Source: Haloarculaceae archaeon H-GB1-1
GTDB lineage: Archaea; Halobacteriota; Halobacteria; Halobacteriales; Haloarculaceae
Assembly: GCA_029688825.1 (NCBI GenBank)
Contig: JARUKX010000003.1
Location: 124,001 to 188,000 of the forward strand
Reading direction: 5' to 3'
DNA: 64,000 nucleotides
A program made the position numbers and the translations under genes. Positions 1 to 8,888 of this stretch are shown in pieces; the first letter of the stretch is position 1, and the number at the start of each line of letters is the position of its first letter. Under the pieces are notes generated by a model. That model made no database searches. It had not been told where the DNA came from and saw only the letters and a list, made by a program, of their open reading frames with translations.

Positions 1-109
1 TGGCGTCGTCTACGACCGAGGCGCATCCGACGCGCCTCGCGGTGGCCGACGCGTGGACGTACGCTGTGACGACGCGTTCGCGGGCACGACTGAACTCGAT
101 TTGGAGTAA
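1..109 (+). CDS. rnp2: RNase P protein component 2 (Pop5/Rnp2), C-terminal end
   Basis: Only the last 35 codons are in the window, read from base 2 and ending at TAA 107-109. The visible tail is acidic at its end (CDDAFAGTTELDLE). It ends two bases before psmA. In haloarchaea an RNase P subunit gene commonly lies directly upstream of psmA, and the tail resembles haloarchaeal Pop5 C-termini from memory. Pop5 is a protein subunit of the tRNA 5'-processing ribonuclease. The assignment rests on context and a short tail, so it is moderate. Confidence 0.55.
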   Translation, partial: GVVYDRGASDAPRGGRRVDVRCDDAFAGTTELDLE

Positions 110-111
110 CT

Positions 112-882
112 ATGCAGGGCCAATCACAACAACAGGCGTACGACCGAGGGATTACCATCTTCTCCCCGGACGGTCGCCTCTATCAGGTCGAGTACGCGCG
201 AGAAGCAGTCAAACGAGGGACCGCGAGCATCGGTGTCCGGACCGAAGACGGCGTCGTCCTCGCCGTCGACAAGCGCATCCGCTCCCCTCTGATGGAGCGA
301 TCGAGCGTCGAGAAGATCCACAAGGCCGACGACCACATCGGCATCGCGAGCGCCGGGCACGTCGCCGACGCCCGACAGCTCATCGACTTCGCTCGCCGCG
401 AGTCGCAGGTCAATCAGCTCCGCTATGGCGAGCGCATCGACGTCGAGACGCTGACGAAGGCCGTCACCGACCACATCCAGCAGTACACGCAGGTCGGCGG
501 CGCGCGGCCGTTCGGCGTCGCGCTCATCATCGCCGGCATCGACAAGGACGGCAAACCCCGTCTCTACGAGACCGACCCGTCGGGCACGCCCTACGAGTGG
601 AAGGCGCTCGCCGTCGGTGCCGACCGCGGTGACATCCGCGAGTACCTCGAGGAGAACTACAGCGAGAGCCTCGACCTCGACGGCGGGGTCGGGCTGGCGC
701 TCCAGGCGCTCGCGTCCGTCAACGACGACCAACTCGCACCCGAGGGCATCGGCATCGCGACCATCGACGTCGAGACCGAGACGTTCCACGAACTCACCGA
801 CGACGAGAAAGAGGCCCACCTCGAAGAACTCGATATTCTCGCCGACGAGACCGAGGACGACGAGGAAGACGTCGAAGAGTAA
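112..882 (+). CDS. psmA: 20S proteasome alpha subunit
   Basis: Alpha-ring subunit of the archaeal 20S proteasome; it gates the chamber in which the beta subunits degrade proteins in the cytoplasm. The N-terminus has the alpha-type signature YDRGITIFSPDGRLYQVEYA at about residues 9-28, followed by the usual Ntn-hydrolase fold through residue 230. The N-terminal threonine nucleophile of beta subunits is absent, as expected. The 256-residue length is normal, with an acidic tail of about 25 residues. It starts two bases after the RNase P gene, so the two are almost certainly co-transcribed and the start at 112 is fixed by that spacing. Confidence 0.96.
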   Translation: MQGQSQQQAYDRGITIFSPDGRLYQVEYAREAVKRGTASIGVRTEDGVVLAVDKRIRSPLMERSSVEKIHKADDHIGIASAGHVADARQLIDFARRESQVNQLRYGERIDVETLTKAVTDHIQQYTQVGGARPFGVALIIAGIDKDGKPRLYETDPSGTPYEWKALAVGADRGDIREYLEENYSESLDLDGGVGLALQALASVNDDQLAPEGIGIATIDVETETFHELTDDEKEAHLEELDILADETEDDEEDVEE

Positions 883-1056
883 CGCTTCCGGACTTCTCGT
901 TTCCGCTGTCATGCACGTTCCCCTGCGGCGCGCTCGCTACCGCGCGGAGGACTTTCGTGTCCGCCCGGCGAGGCCAGCCCACTACGGACTTGGCCCCGTC
1001 TCGGTTTCCTGGCAGTGTGACTCGCGTCCGGCCGCCAGCCGTCGAGCGGAAACACA

Positions 1057-1062
1057 TTTAAT
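1057..1062 (+). promoter_or_regulatory. TATA box of sbds
   Basis: The A/T-rich word TTTAAT in an otherwise GC-rich gap lies about 25 nt upstream of the ATG at 1085. That distance places the transcription start at or next to the start codon, as in most haloarchaeal leaderless transcripts. Confidence 0.6.
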
Positions 1063-1084
1063 TCGGGCCGCACAACCCTCGTCC

Positions 1085-1810
1085 ATGATATCTCTTGACG
1101 AGGCTGTCACCGCGCGGCTGGAATCACACGGGCAGCGATTCGAAGTACTCATCGACCCGGACGCCGCGCTGGCCATCAAGCGCGGCGAGTTCGACGGGGA
1201 ACTGGAGGACGTCATCGCCGCGCAGGACGTCTTCGAGAACGCCTCGCGCGGTGATCGCCCACCGGAGGATTCCCTGGAGGAGGTCTTCGGGACGACGGAC
1301 CCGATGGAGATCATCCCCGAGGTCGTCGACCGCGGCGAGATACAGATCACCGCCGAGCAGCGCCGCGAGATGCAGGAGCAAAAGCGCAAACAGCTCATCA
1401 ACAAGATCACGCGCAACGCCGTCAATCCGCAGATGGACAACGCTCCCCACCCGCCGGAACGCATCGAGTCGGCGCTGGAGCAGGCCGGCTTCCGCGTCGA
1501 CCCGATGGAGCCCGTCGATACGCAGATCGACGACGCGCTCGATGCCTTACGGCCGGTCATCCCGATTCGGTTCGACGAGGTGACGGTCGCCGTCCAGCTC
1601 CCGCCGGACTACGCGGGTAGTGGACAGGCGAAAGTACGCTCGTTCGGCGACCTCCAGCGCGAGGAGTGGCAGAACGACGGCTCGTGGGTCGGTGTACTGG
1701 AGTTCCCGGCCGGCATGCAAAACGAGTTCTACGACCTCGTGAACGAGGTCTCCAGCGGGACGGCAGAGACGCAGATCATCAAGGACGAGGACGACCTGAA
1801 CACGCGGTGA
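1085..1810 (+). CDS. sbds: Ribosome assembly factor SBDS
   Basis: Archaeal homologue of Shwachman-Bodian-Diamond protein (yeast Sdo1), which acts in maturation of the large ribosomal subunit. The 241-residue protein shows the three-part layout: an N-terminal FYSH domain (LDEAVTARLESHGQRFEVLI start, residues about 1-90), a helical middle (EIQITAEQRREMQEQKRKQL around residue 95-115), and a ferredoxin-like C-terminal domain (RPVIPIRFDEVTVAVQLP around 155-175). The reading frame stays open far upstream of 1085, but homology begins at MISLDEAV and the TATA spacing supports this ATG. The TGA is followed one base later by the convergent FUN14 gene. Confidence 0.93.
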   Translation: MISLDEAVTARLESHGQRFEVLIDPDAALAIKRGEFDGELEDVIAAQDVFENASRGDRPPEDSLEEVFGTTDPMEIIPEVVDRGEIQITAEQRREMQEQKRKQLINKITRNAVNPQMDNAPHPPERIESALEQAGFRVDPMEPVDTQIDDALDALRPVIPIRFDEVTVAVQLPPDYAGSGQAKVRSFGDLQREEWQNDGSWVGVLEFPAGMQNEFYDLVNEVSSGTAETQIIKDEDDLNTR

Positions 1811-1811
1811 G

Positions 1812-2129
1812 CTATCCGCGCTTGAAGCCGACGAGGAAGCCGCCAGTGAAGCCGGCGCTGACGGGAAGCGCGGCGAGCAGGCTCATCACGACGCTCGGCG
1901 GTTGACTGCTCGACGCGGCTGACGTCGCGTTCACCATTCCGGCGGTCAGTTTCTCCCAGTCCACGGTCAGGATCTCCTGAGCCTCCAGGAACTTGAACAG
2001 CGCGAGCTGGAGACCGACGAGGACGGCAATCACCTTCGCGATTTTCTTCGCGGCGAAGCCGATGATGCCGCCGACGACGGCACCCCCACCTGCTTCGAGC
2101 CCCATCTGCTGGAGTGAGAAGTCTACCAT
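1812..2129 (-). CDS. FUN14 domain membrane protein
   Basis: Small 105-residue hydrophobic protein. A glycine-rich N-terminal membrane segment (GGGAVVGGIIGFAAKKIAK, about 13-31) is followed by a second segment and a C-terminal pair ending in GGFLVGFKRG. This pattern fits the FUN14 family, which in eukaryotes includes the mitochondrial mitophagy receptor FUNDC1; the archaeal role is not known. The start at 2129 is chosen because an AT-rich promoter (CTTATTT on the minus strand, about 2151-2160) lies about 27 nt upstream. It converges on sbds, with one base between the stop codons. Confidence 0.75.
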   Translation of the reverse strand: MVDFSLQQMGLEAGGGAVVGGIIGFAAKKIAKVIAVLVGLQLALFKFLEAQEILTVDWEKLTAGMVNATSAASSSQPPSVVMSLLAALPVSAGFTGGFLVGFKRG

Positions 2130-2309
2130 TACGTTGACAGCGGCGGGCCGGAAATAAGGCCTTTGTGGGTCGGTACGGACGAACCGCCACCTGCGGAACA
2201 CCGGCAGTTCTGAACCCGCTCCACCACCAGCAGTGCGTTCGTAACGGGAGTATGCTGCGCTTACAGCGCCGGTAGCTATATTGTCCTCTAGTCCTTGGTC
2301 CCCACTCAC

Positions 2310-3980
2310 ATGGGCGGGAAACTCTCTCAGACCTATGGGCGACTCGCGAGCGTCGTCCATGGATTCCGTGAGTCTCCAGCGGCCGGTTCCGCGGCAGACG
2401 AATCGCGTCGCGAGCGAACGCCCGCCGTCTCCGACCCGAACGTGACGGAACTGTTCGGGAAGATCGAAGACGCGCTCTTGCTCTACGATACGGAGACGCT
2501 CGAAGTGGTGCAGGCCAACGACGTCGTCGAGGACGTCTGGGGATACGATTCCGAGGCGATCCTCGGCAAGACTGCCGCCGAGCTGAGCGCGACGCTCCCA
2601 GACCTCGACCAGGAGATCGAGGGCTACATGGCGGGTCTCCTGGCCGGCGAACCACGGCAGTTCGATTGGTTGCTCGAACGCGCGGACGGGACAACGGTCT
2701 GGGCGAACGTCAGTGCGAATCTGACGACGTTCGGCGAGGAGGAGTACGTCATGGCGCTCGTCCGGGACGTCTCCGAGCGCAAGCAGCGCGAGGAGGCCAT
2801 CCAGGAACTCCACGATGCGACCCGAGAGATGGTTCGCGCGAGCGACAAGACAGAGGTCGCATGCATCACGGTCGAGGCGGCGGAGTCGATCCTCGAACTG
2901 CCGCTCGTGGGCGTCTGGTGTCTCGACGAGACGGAGCGCGTTCTCGAACCGACTGCGGCGTCGAGCCAGGCAGACGAACTGCTCGGGACCCACCCGACGT
3001 ACGAACGCGGGGACGGGCTCGCGTGGGACGTCTTCCAGTCACAGAAGCCCGCCCTCTACGACGACGTATCGACCGTCGATGGCGTCTACAACGAGACGAC
3101 CCCGGTCCGGAGCGAGATGCTGGTCCCTTGTGGTCGGAACGGCCTGCTCATCGCCGGGTCGACGACGACCGCAGAGTTCACGGAAACCGACCTCTCGCTG
3201 GCGCAGTTGCTCGCGGCGAACGCGCAGGTCGCCATCGACCGGACCGCGTACATCAACCAGCTCACTCGCCGGACCAGCCAGATGGAGTTCTTCAACGGCC
3301 TCATCCGCCACGACGTCATGAACGCGATGATGGTCATCGGGTCGCGTGCGGAGATTCTCTCGGCGACCCTCGACGGCGAGCAGCGACGACACGCCCTCAC
3401 GATCGCTGAGTGGACGGACGACGCAGCCGAGGTCGTCCGGCACGTCCGGGACATCCTCAGCACGTTCACCGACGAGGATGGGCCCGACCTCGAACCGAAG
3501 AACGTTTCGGCGTCGCTGCGCGCAGAAGTCGGTCGGTTGCGAACGACCTATCCTGCGGCCACCTTCGAGGTCGACGCCGAGGCGAACGTGGTGGTGACGG
3601 CGAACGACCTGCTCGACGACGTCCTCGGAAACCTCGTCGGGAACGCGGTCGAACACAACGACACGGCGGACCTCACCGTCGAGGTCTCGGTCTGGAGCGA
3701 CCCTGACACGGGACGTGCGCACGTCGAAGTCGCCGACGACGGGATGGGCGTTCCCGACGACCGGAAAGAGGCCATCTTTCGCCGTGGCGAGACGGGTCTC
3801 GTCAAACACACTGGGTCCGGATTCGGGCTGTTCTTCGTCGACGTCATGGTCTCGTCGTACGCCGGATCGATCACCGTTCGGGACAACGACCCGTCGGGAG
3901 CCGTCTTCGAACTCACGCTTCCGCTCGCCGGAACCGACAGACCCCCCACAGAGCCCGTCTCTCGGCGGATCGTCGACTGA
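2310..3980 (+). CDS. Soluble PAS-GAF sensor histidine kinase
   Basis: 556-residue sensor kinase without membrane segments, so it senses a cytoplasmic signal. A PAS domain (about 45-160, ending VRDVSERKQ) is followed by a GAF domain (about 180-320) and the kinase core. The H-box is LIRHDVMNAMM with the phospho-accepting His near residue 334. The N-box is LVGNAVEHND, G1 is VADDGMGVP and G2 is GSGFGLFFV. No response regulator gene is adjacent, which is common for haloarchaeal kinases. The ATG at 2310 is preferred over an in-frame TTG at 2295, and a TATA-like GCTATATT at about 2274-2281 fits it. The ligand is unknown. Confidence 0.88.
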   Translation: MGGKLSQTYGRLASVVHGFRESPAAGSAADESRRERTPAVSDPNVTELFGKIEDALLLYDTETLEVVQANDVVEDVWGYDSEAILGKTAAELSATLPDLDQEIEGYMAGLLAGEPRQFDWLLERADGTTVWANVSANLTTFGEEEYVMALVRDVSERKQREEAIQELHDATREMVRASDKTEVACITVEAAESILELPLVGVWCLDETERVLEPTAASSQADELLGTHPTYERGDGLAWDVFQSQKPALYDDVSTVDGVYNETTPVRSEMLVPCGRNGLLIAGSTTTAEFTETDLSLAQLLAANAQVAIDRTAYINQLTRRTSQMEFFNGLIRHDVMNAMMVIGSRAEILSATLDGEQRRHALTIAEWTDDAAEVVRHVRDILSTFTDEDGPDLEPKNVSASLRAEVGRLRTTYPAATFEVDAEANVVVTANDLLDDVLGNLVGNAVEHNDTADLTVEVSVWSDPDTGRAHVEVADDGMGVPDDRKEAIFRRGETGLVKHTGSGFGLFFVDVMVSSYAGSITVRDNDPSGAVFELTLPLAGTDRPPTEPVSRRIVD

Positions 3981-3999
3981 GCCGTCGCCCACTCACAAA

Positions 4000-4007
4000 T
4001 TTAAATA
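4000..4007 (+). promoter_or_regulatory. TATA box of hflX
   Basis: TTTAAATA, centred 28 nt upstream of the GTG at 4032. It marks a leaderless start and decides in favour of this GTG. Confidence 0.75.
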
Positions 4008-4031
4008 CGACCATCACATACCCACCGGTAA

Positions 4032-5348
4032 GTGACGGAGACACACACGAACTCCGAGCGTACTGTCGTCGTCAAGCGAGTCGACGAGGGCGAACCTGAT
4101 ACGGACGAGATTGCCGACCTCGCCCGGGCTGCCGGGTACGAGGTCGTCGGGACCGTCACGCAGACGCGCCGTGAGGACCCGGCATTGCACATCGGGGAGG
4201 GGAAGGCCGAGACGGTCGCATCGGTCGTCGCCGCCGAGGACGCCTCGGTCGTCATCTTCGACAACCAGCTCGGGCCGTACCAGACGTACAACCTCGGGAA
4301 CAAGCTCCCCGACGGAACCGAGCTCCTCGACCGGTTCCGGCTCATCCTCGAGATTTTCGGCCAGCGGGCCCAGACCCGGAAGGCGCAGCTCCAGGTCGAG
4401 CTCGCCGAACTCCGCTACGAACTGCCGAGAGCGGAGGCGAAGGCCAGCCTCGCGAAGCGTGACGAGCGGCCCGGCTTCATGGGCCTCGGCGAGTACGACG
4501 AGAGCCGCGAGCAGGACATCAAGTCACAGATCGCCCGCATCAGGGACGAACTGGACCACATCGAGGAGACCGAGGAACACCGGCGCGAACAGCGCCGCGA
4601 GTCCGGGTTCGACCTCGTCGCGCTGGCCGGCTACACCAACGCCGGGAAATCCACGCTGTTGCGACGCCTCGCGGCCGACGTCGACGTCGACGAGAACGAG
4701 GACGTCCATCCCGACCTCGACACCACTGCCGAGTCCGAGGACCGTCTGTTCACGACGCTCGGGACGACGACTCGCCGGGCCGACATGGACCAGCGGGACG
4801 TGCTGGTGACCGACACCGTCGGGTTCATCAGCGACCTGCCCCACTGGCTCGTCGAGTCGTTCAAGTCCACGCTGGATTCGGTCTACCGCGCGGACCTGGT
4901 GTTGCTCGTCGTCGACGTCTCCGAATCGGTTCAGGAGATCCGGGAGAAGCTGGTCACCTCCCACGAGACCCTCTACGAGCGCAACGAAGCGCCCATCGTC
5001 ACCGTCCTGAACAAGACCGACGCGGTCTCCGAGGAGGAGGTCCAGCGCAAATGCGAGGCGCTCTCTGCGCTCGCTCCGAACCCCATCACCATCAGCGCCC
5101 GTGAAGGGACGAACGTGGACGCGCTTCGCGAGCGCATCCACGCCGAACTTCCGGACTTCGAGCGCGAACGGCTCGTCCTCCCGATGACCGACGACACGAT
5201 GAGCGTCGTCTCGTGGATTCACGACAACGCGACCGTCGAGTCGGTCGACTACGGCGACCAGGTGGTCATCGAGTTCGAAGCGAGACCCGCCGTCGTCGAG
5301 CGGTCCCGCTCGAAGGCCGGCGAACTCGTTCCTGCCGAATCGGCGTAG
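4032..5348 (+). CDS. hflX: Ribosome-associated GTPase HflX
   Basis: 438-residue HflX-family GTPase; in bacteria HflX splits or rescues stalled ribosomes. The N-terminal glycine-rich HflX domain (IGEGKAETVA, VIFDNQLGPYQTYNL) and a helical linker occupy residues 1-190. The G domain follows: G1 GYTNAGKSTL near 197, G3 DTVGF near 260 and G4 NKTD near 327. A strong TATA box places transcription at the GTG start codon, so translation is probably leaderless. It converges on the hydrolase gene with 23 nt between. Confidence 0.94.
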   Translation: MTETHTNSERTVVVKRVDEGEPDTDEIADLARAAGYEVVGTVTQTRREDPALHIGEGKAETVASVVAAEDASVVIFDNQLGPYQTYNLGNKLPDGTELLDRFRLILEIFGQRAQTRKAQLQVELAELRYELPRAEAKASLAKRDERPGFMGLGEYDESREQDIKSQIARIRDELDHIEETEEHRREQRRESGFDLVALAGYTNAGKSTLLRRLAADVDVDENEDVHPDLDTTAESEDRLFTTLGTTTRRADMDQRDVLVTDTVGFISDLPHWLVESFKSTLDSVYRADLVLLVVDVSESVQEIREKLVTSHETLYERNEAPIVTVLNKTDAVSEEEVQRKCEALSALAPNPITISAREGTNVDALRERIHAELPDFERERLVLPMTDDTMSVVSWIHDNATVESVDYGDQVVIEFEARPAVVERSRSKAGELVPAESA

Positions 5349-5371
5349 ACGCCCATCGATTTTCCCGTCGC

Positions 5372-6262
5372 TCAGTCGTCCAGCGGCGCGACCGCGCGTC
5401 CCCGTCGGGTCGCCTGCCAGCAGATGGCTTCGTCGGCCGTCCGAAGCGTCGAGAAGTGACCTTCGGCGTCGAGCAGCGAGCACTTGCTGGCGGGGAGCGC
5501 TTCGGCGGTCCGACTCGCGACCGACGCCGGAATCGTCTGGTCGTTGCGCCCGTGCCACAGCGACACCGGGACGGTGACGTCTTCGAGGTCGAAGTCCCAC
5601 GAGCGGGCCAGCAGGCTCGTATCGTGGGCGGCACCGCTCGTGCCCTGGGCGAACGCCTCGGCGAAGTCATCGAACACGATGTCGCCGGTTCCGGTCTCCA
5701 GCAGTTCGGTATCGGCCGGCGAGGCGTTCGCGGTCATGACGCGGCGAAGCCTGCCGCGGTCGCTGCGTGCGAGATACGAGATGGCTCGGTACGGTCCCCG
5801 GACCAGCCACGGTGCGTGCGAGAGCGTCGCGTAGACGAACTGCGAGCGGATGTCCGCCGGGTCGAGCGATTCGGAGGGTCCGACGGTGCTGACGAGGCTC
5901 ACCCCGGCGACTCGGTCCGGAAGTTCGTGGGCACAGGCGAGCGCGTACGGTCCGCCCGCGGAGAAGCCGACGATACCGACATCCGGGATGGAGAGCGCAT
6001 CGAGTAGTGCCGAGACGTCCGCCGGCCAGTCGAGCAGGGACCGACGCGAATCGCCGTCCGACTCGCCGATTCCGGGGCGGTCGGGGGCGACGATTCGGAG
6101 ATCGAGTTCCGAAGCGGCGTCGGCGAGCATGCGCGCTCCGAGGCGACTGCCTGGCGTCCCGTGGAAGAACAGGATGGGATAGCCGTCGGGGTCACCGTAC
6201 TCCGCGAACGCGAGGGTTCGACCGTCCGGCAGCGAAATCGTCCGCGGGTCGTCTCCGGGCAT
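5372..6262 (-). CDS. Alpha/beta hydrolase
   Basis: 296-residue alpha/beta-hydrolase fold enzyme. The oxyanion motif HGTPGS is at 34-39, the nucleophile elbow GFSAG at 99-103 (Ser101), a likely acid Asp in WHGRNDQTIP, and the catalytic His in AEGHFS near the C-terminus. The triad therefore looks intact. No signal peptide is seen, so it is cytoplasmic. It is the last gene of an apparent nnr-moaC-hydrolase operon, starting one base after the moaC stop. The substrate cannot be told from sequence; esterase, lipase or haloperoxidase-like activities are all possible. Confidence 0.85.
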   Translation of the reverse strand: MPGDDPRTISLPDGRTLAFAEYGDPDGYPILFFHGTPGSRLGARMLADAASELDLRIVAPDRPGIGESDGDSRRSLLDWPADVSALLDALSIPDVGIVGFSAGGPYALACAHELPDRVAGVSLVSTVGPSESLDPADIRSQFVYATLSHAPWLVRGPYRAISYLARSDRGRLRRVMTANASPADTELLETGTGDIVFDDFAEAFAQGTSGAAHDTSLLARSWDFDLEDVTVPVSLWHGRNDQTIPASVASRTAEALPASKCSLLDAEGHFSTLRTADEAICWQATRRGRAVAPLDD

Positions 6263-6263
6263 C

Positions 6264-6743
6264 TTACAGCGAGCGTTTCGTCTTCGAAGCGACGTGAACG
6301 TTCCGGATGGCCGTGTCGGGATACTGTCCCTCGTCGTCCTTCTCGGCGGCCTTCACCATGTCCCAGACGACGTTGAGGCCGGTCGTGACGCCCTCCAGCG
6401 CCTCCATCTCGCAGCCCGTCTTGCCGGTCGTCTCGACGGCGACGGTGAGCGTGATCCGGTCGTCATCCACATCGAACGACGTCTCGACGTTGGTGATCGG
6501 TATCTGGTGGCACATCGGAATCGTCTCCCACGTGTGCTTGACGGCCTGGACGGCCCCGACGCGAGCCGTCGCGAGGACGTCGCCCTTTCCGATTTCGTCG
6601 TCCCGCACGGCCTCGACCGTCGATTCCTGTAGGTGAATCTCTCCCTCGGCGAGTGCGCGGCGTGCCGTGTCGGGCTTGTCTCCCACGTCGACCATCTGGA
6701 CGTTACCCTCCTCGTCGGTGTGCGTTAGTTCGTCCTCACTCAT
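6264..6743 (-). CDS. moaC: Cyclic pyranopterin monophosphate synthase MoaC
   Basis: 159-residue MoaC, which works with MoaA in the first step of molybdopterin cofactor synthesis. Conserved blocks visible are MVDVGDKPDTAR, the PMCHQIPI motif, and CEMEALEGVTTGLNVVWDM. The start at 6743 overlaps the nnr stop by 8 nt, so the genes are probably translationally coupled. The pterin cofactor made here would serve molybdo- and tungstoenzymes such as the aldehyde:ferredoxin oxidoreductase at 9983-11653. Confidence 0.95.
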   Translation of the reverse strand: MSEDELTHTDEEGNVQMVDVGDKPDTARRALAEGEIHLQESTVEAVRDDEIGKGDVLATARVGAVQAVKHTWETIPMCHQIPITNVETSFDVDDDRITLTVAVETTGKTGCEMEALEGVTTGLNVVWDMVKAAEKDDEGQYPDTAIRNVHVASKTKRSL

Positions 6744-8175
6744 TGTGGCCACCCCACAGTGCTCGCGGTAGCATATCCAGAAGGTCGGTGGCGACGAGTC
6801 CAAAGCCGTTGTCATCCACGACGAGGTCGCCAGCACGACCGTTGGCGTACGCCCCGATGGCTGCGGCGTCGATGGGGTCTTGGGTCGACGCGAGCGCGCC
6901 CACCGCGCCCGCGAGGACGTCACCGGTGCCGCCGACGGTCATCCCCGGATTGCCGGTCCGATTGACGCGCGTCCGCTCGCCGTCGGTAATCACGTCGTAG
7001 GCCCCCTTCACGAGGAGGACGTGGCCGAGGTCGGCCGCGAAGGACTCGACGAGGTCCGCCCGCGTTCGCCAGTCGTCGTCGGTCTCGCCGCCCATCTTCC
7101 GGAGTTCGCCCTGATGAGGCGTGCAGACGAGCGTCGCGTTCGTCTCCACGTCGGGCACGACCTGGAGCGCGTCCGCGTCGACTACCGCGGTCCCGTCGAA
7201 CTCCGAGAGGAAGTCCGCCACGGCGTCGAGCGTCTCCTCGTGGTCGCCCAACCCCGGTCCGAGGACGACCACGTCGTGCGCTCGCCCCTGGTCGAGCAGT
7301 GCGTCGACGTGTGCCGGCCCGAGGTGGTCGCCGTCGTACGGGCGGACGATGAGGTTCTCGCTGTAGCCCTGAAGTTCTCGCGAGACCGCGGCCGGGCACG
7401 CCACGCGAACCAGGTCGGCCCCCGCCCGGAGCGCGGACTGGGCGGCGAGCGCGGGCGCGCCGGTGTACGGGCCACCGCCGACGACCAGCACCTCGCCGTG
7501 GTCACCCTTGTGGCTCTGCGGGTCCCGGGAGAGCCGACGGAGGTCGCCGCGCTCGACGAACAGCTCCGCAGCCTCGGGGATGCCGATGTTCGCGACCGTC
7601 ACCGTCGCGTCGAGCGAGTCGAGGCCCGGCTTCTCGTCGTGGAACGTGACGACGTGGTCGGCGTCGACCGCTACGCCAGCGGCATCGCCGGTGTCCGCGT
7701 TCACGCCCGACGGCACGTCCACGGCCACGACGGCCGCCTCGCTCTCGTTGATGCGCCGGGCGGCCGTCGCCTCGGGTTCCCTGAGCGCCCCCGTTACGCC
7801 AGTCCCGAGCATCGCGTCGACCACGACGTCGGGGTCGCCCAGGTCGAGGGCGGCAGAATCCCGCACTTCGGTCGCGTCGTACTCCGCCGCCAGCAGCGCG
7901 TCCCAGTTCGCCCGGGCGATGTCGGTCGTGATGGTCTCCGCCCGCCCGAGCAGTCTGACCCCCACCTCGTAGTCGTCGAGGAAGCGCGCCGCCACGAACG
8001 CGTCCCCGCCGTTGTTCCCCCGGCCCGCGACGACGGTCACGGACGCGCCGGGGTCGGCGACCTCCCGCACCACGTCGGCGACGGCGTTCCCGCTCGACTC
8101 CATCAACTGCTTGCGCGGCACGCCGAGCGCCTCGGCGTTCTCGTCGACGACGCCCATCTCGGCACCGGTAATCAT
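6736..8175 (-). CDS. nnr: Bifunctional NAD(P)H-hydrate epimerase / ADP-dependent dehydratase
   Basis: 479-residue fusion that repairs damaged NAD(P)H hydrates. The N-terminal epimerase half (about 1-215) has GRGNNGGDAFVAARFL and VDAMLGTG. The C-terminal ribokinase-fold dehydratase half (about 225-475) has VLGPGLGD, DADAL and the phosphate-binding NPGMTVGGTGDVLAG. Both halves look intact. It is first in the nnr-moaC-hydrolase operon. A TTAA-containing AT patch around 8199-8208 probably supplies its own promoter, separate from the lrp gene 49 nt upstream. Confidence 0.94.
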   Translation of the reverse strand: MITGAEMGVVDENAEALGVPRKQLMESSGNAVADVVREVADPGASVTVVAGRGNNGGDAFVAARFLDDYEVGVRLLGRAETITTDIARANWDALLAAEYDATEVRDSAALDLGDPDVVVDAMLGTGVTGALREPEATAARRINESEAAVVAVDVPSGVNADTGDAAGVAVDADHVVTFHDEKPGLDSLDATVTVANIGIPEAAELFVERGDLRRLSRDPQSHKGDHGEVLVVGGGPYTGAPALAAQSALRAGADLVRVACPAAVSRELQGYSENLIVRPYDGDHLGPAHVDALLDQGRAHDVVVLGPGLGDHEETLDAVADFLSEFDGTAVVDADALQVVPDVETNATLVCTPHQGELRKMGGETDDDWRTRADLVESFAADLGHVLLVKGAYDVITDGERTRVNRTGNPGMTVGGTGDVLAGAVGALASTQDPIDAAAIGAYANGRAGDLVVDDNGFGLVATDLLDMLPRALWGGHNE

Positions 8176-8224
8176 ACACGGGCGTTCGAGGTGTGGTGCG
8201 GTTAAGGTTGTGGACGAAACCGGC

Positions 8225-8728
8225 TCACTCGACGCTGGAATCGGTCAGCTTCTCGACGAGCGTGTCGCGGTCGTAGTGTTGCAGCGGCGTGTTCCCATCG
8301 CGGAGCGTCTTGATGGTGTACATCGACTTCGTGCGGTCGACCCCGTCGATCTGCTCGAACTCGCTGATGACGTCCTCGACCATCTCGCGGTCGGCGACCT
8401 GCGTGACGACGATGAAGTCCATCTCGCCGGCGGTGAACAGCACCTGCGTGACGCCCTCGATGTCGAGGATATCCTCGCCGACCTCGGCGTGGAAGTCCTC
8501 GCCGTACTCGGCGATGACCTCGATGACGAACGTCGTGTCGAGGCCCAACTTCTCCAGGTCCATATCGTAGAGTTCGTTGACGATGATGCCGGCGTCCTTC
8601 AGCTTGTCCAGCCGGTAGTGGATGGTCGACAGCGGAATGCCCGTCCGTTCGTGGATGGTGTCGGGGCTCTTCGTCTCCGCGTCCGCGATGGCTTTGAGGA
8701 TGTCGACGTCGCGCGCGTCCACCTGCAT
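8225..8728 (-). CDS. Lrp/AsnC family transcriptional regulator
   Basis: 167-residue Lrp-type regulator. An N-terminal winged helix-turn-helix (ARDVDILKAIADAETKSPDT, then IPLSTIHYRLDKLKDAGI) is followed by a RAM/ACT-like effector domain (about 75-150). The frame is open further upstream to 8803, but MQVDARDVD is where family homology begins. An AT-rich box on the minus strand at about 8747-8756 is correctly spaced for a leaderless start here. It is divergent from the amino-acid dehydrogenase-like gene at 8889, a likely target. Confidence 0.85.
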   Translation of the reverse strand: MQVDARDVDILKAIADAETKSPDTIHERTGIPLSTIHYRLDKLKDAGIIVNELYDMDLEKLGLDTTFVIEVIAEYGEDFHAEVGEDILDIEGVTQVLFTAGEMDFIVVTQVADREMVEDVISEFEQIDGVDRTKSMYTIKTLRDGNTPLQHYDRDTLVEKLTDSSVE

Positions 8729-8821
8729 GGCAGCGGAGATGGGCTCGACTGTATTGGGTGTTCTTGTATTCCTCTCCAACAGTGTCATCAGAACAATAGT
8801 CAACTGGGCTACGGCTTTGTA

Positions 8822-8841
8822 GTTGGATACAAATTTTCAAC
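8822..8841. promoter_or_regulatory. Imperfect palindrome in lrp/OCD-family intergenic region
   Basis: GTTGGATACAAATTTTCAAC, with arms GTTGGA and TTCAAC (one mismatch) around an AT-rich centre. This is the size and composition typical of Lrp-family operators. It lies about 20 nt upstream of the TATA element (TTTAA at 8859-8863) of the rightward gene. The operator role is inferred. Confidence 0.4.
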
Positions 8842-8888
8842 CTAACCCTACAGACAGATTTAACACGATTACGGAAAACGTACACGGT

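Noticed and set aside
2295-2309. TTG start for the first histidine kinase
   Set aside because: An ATG five codons later is correctly spaced from the TATA-like element and is the simpler choice.
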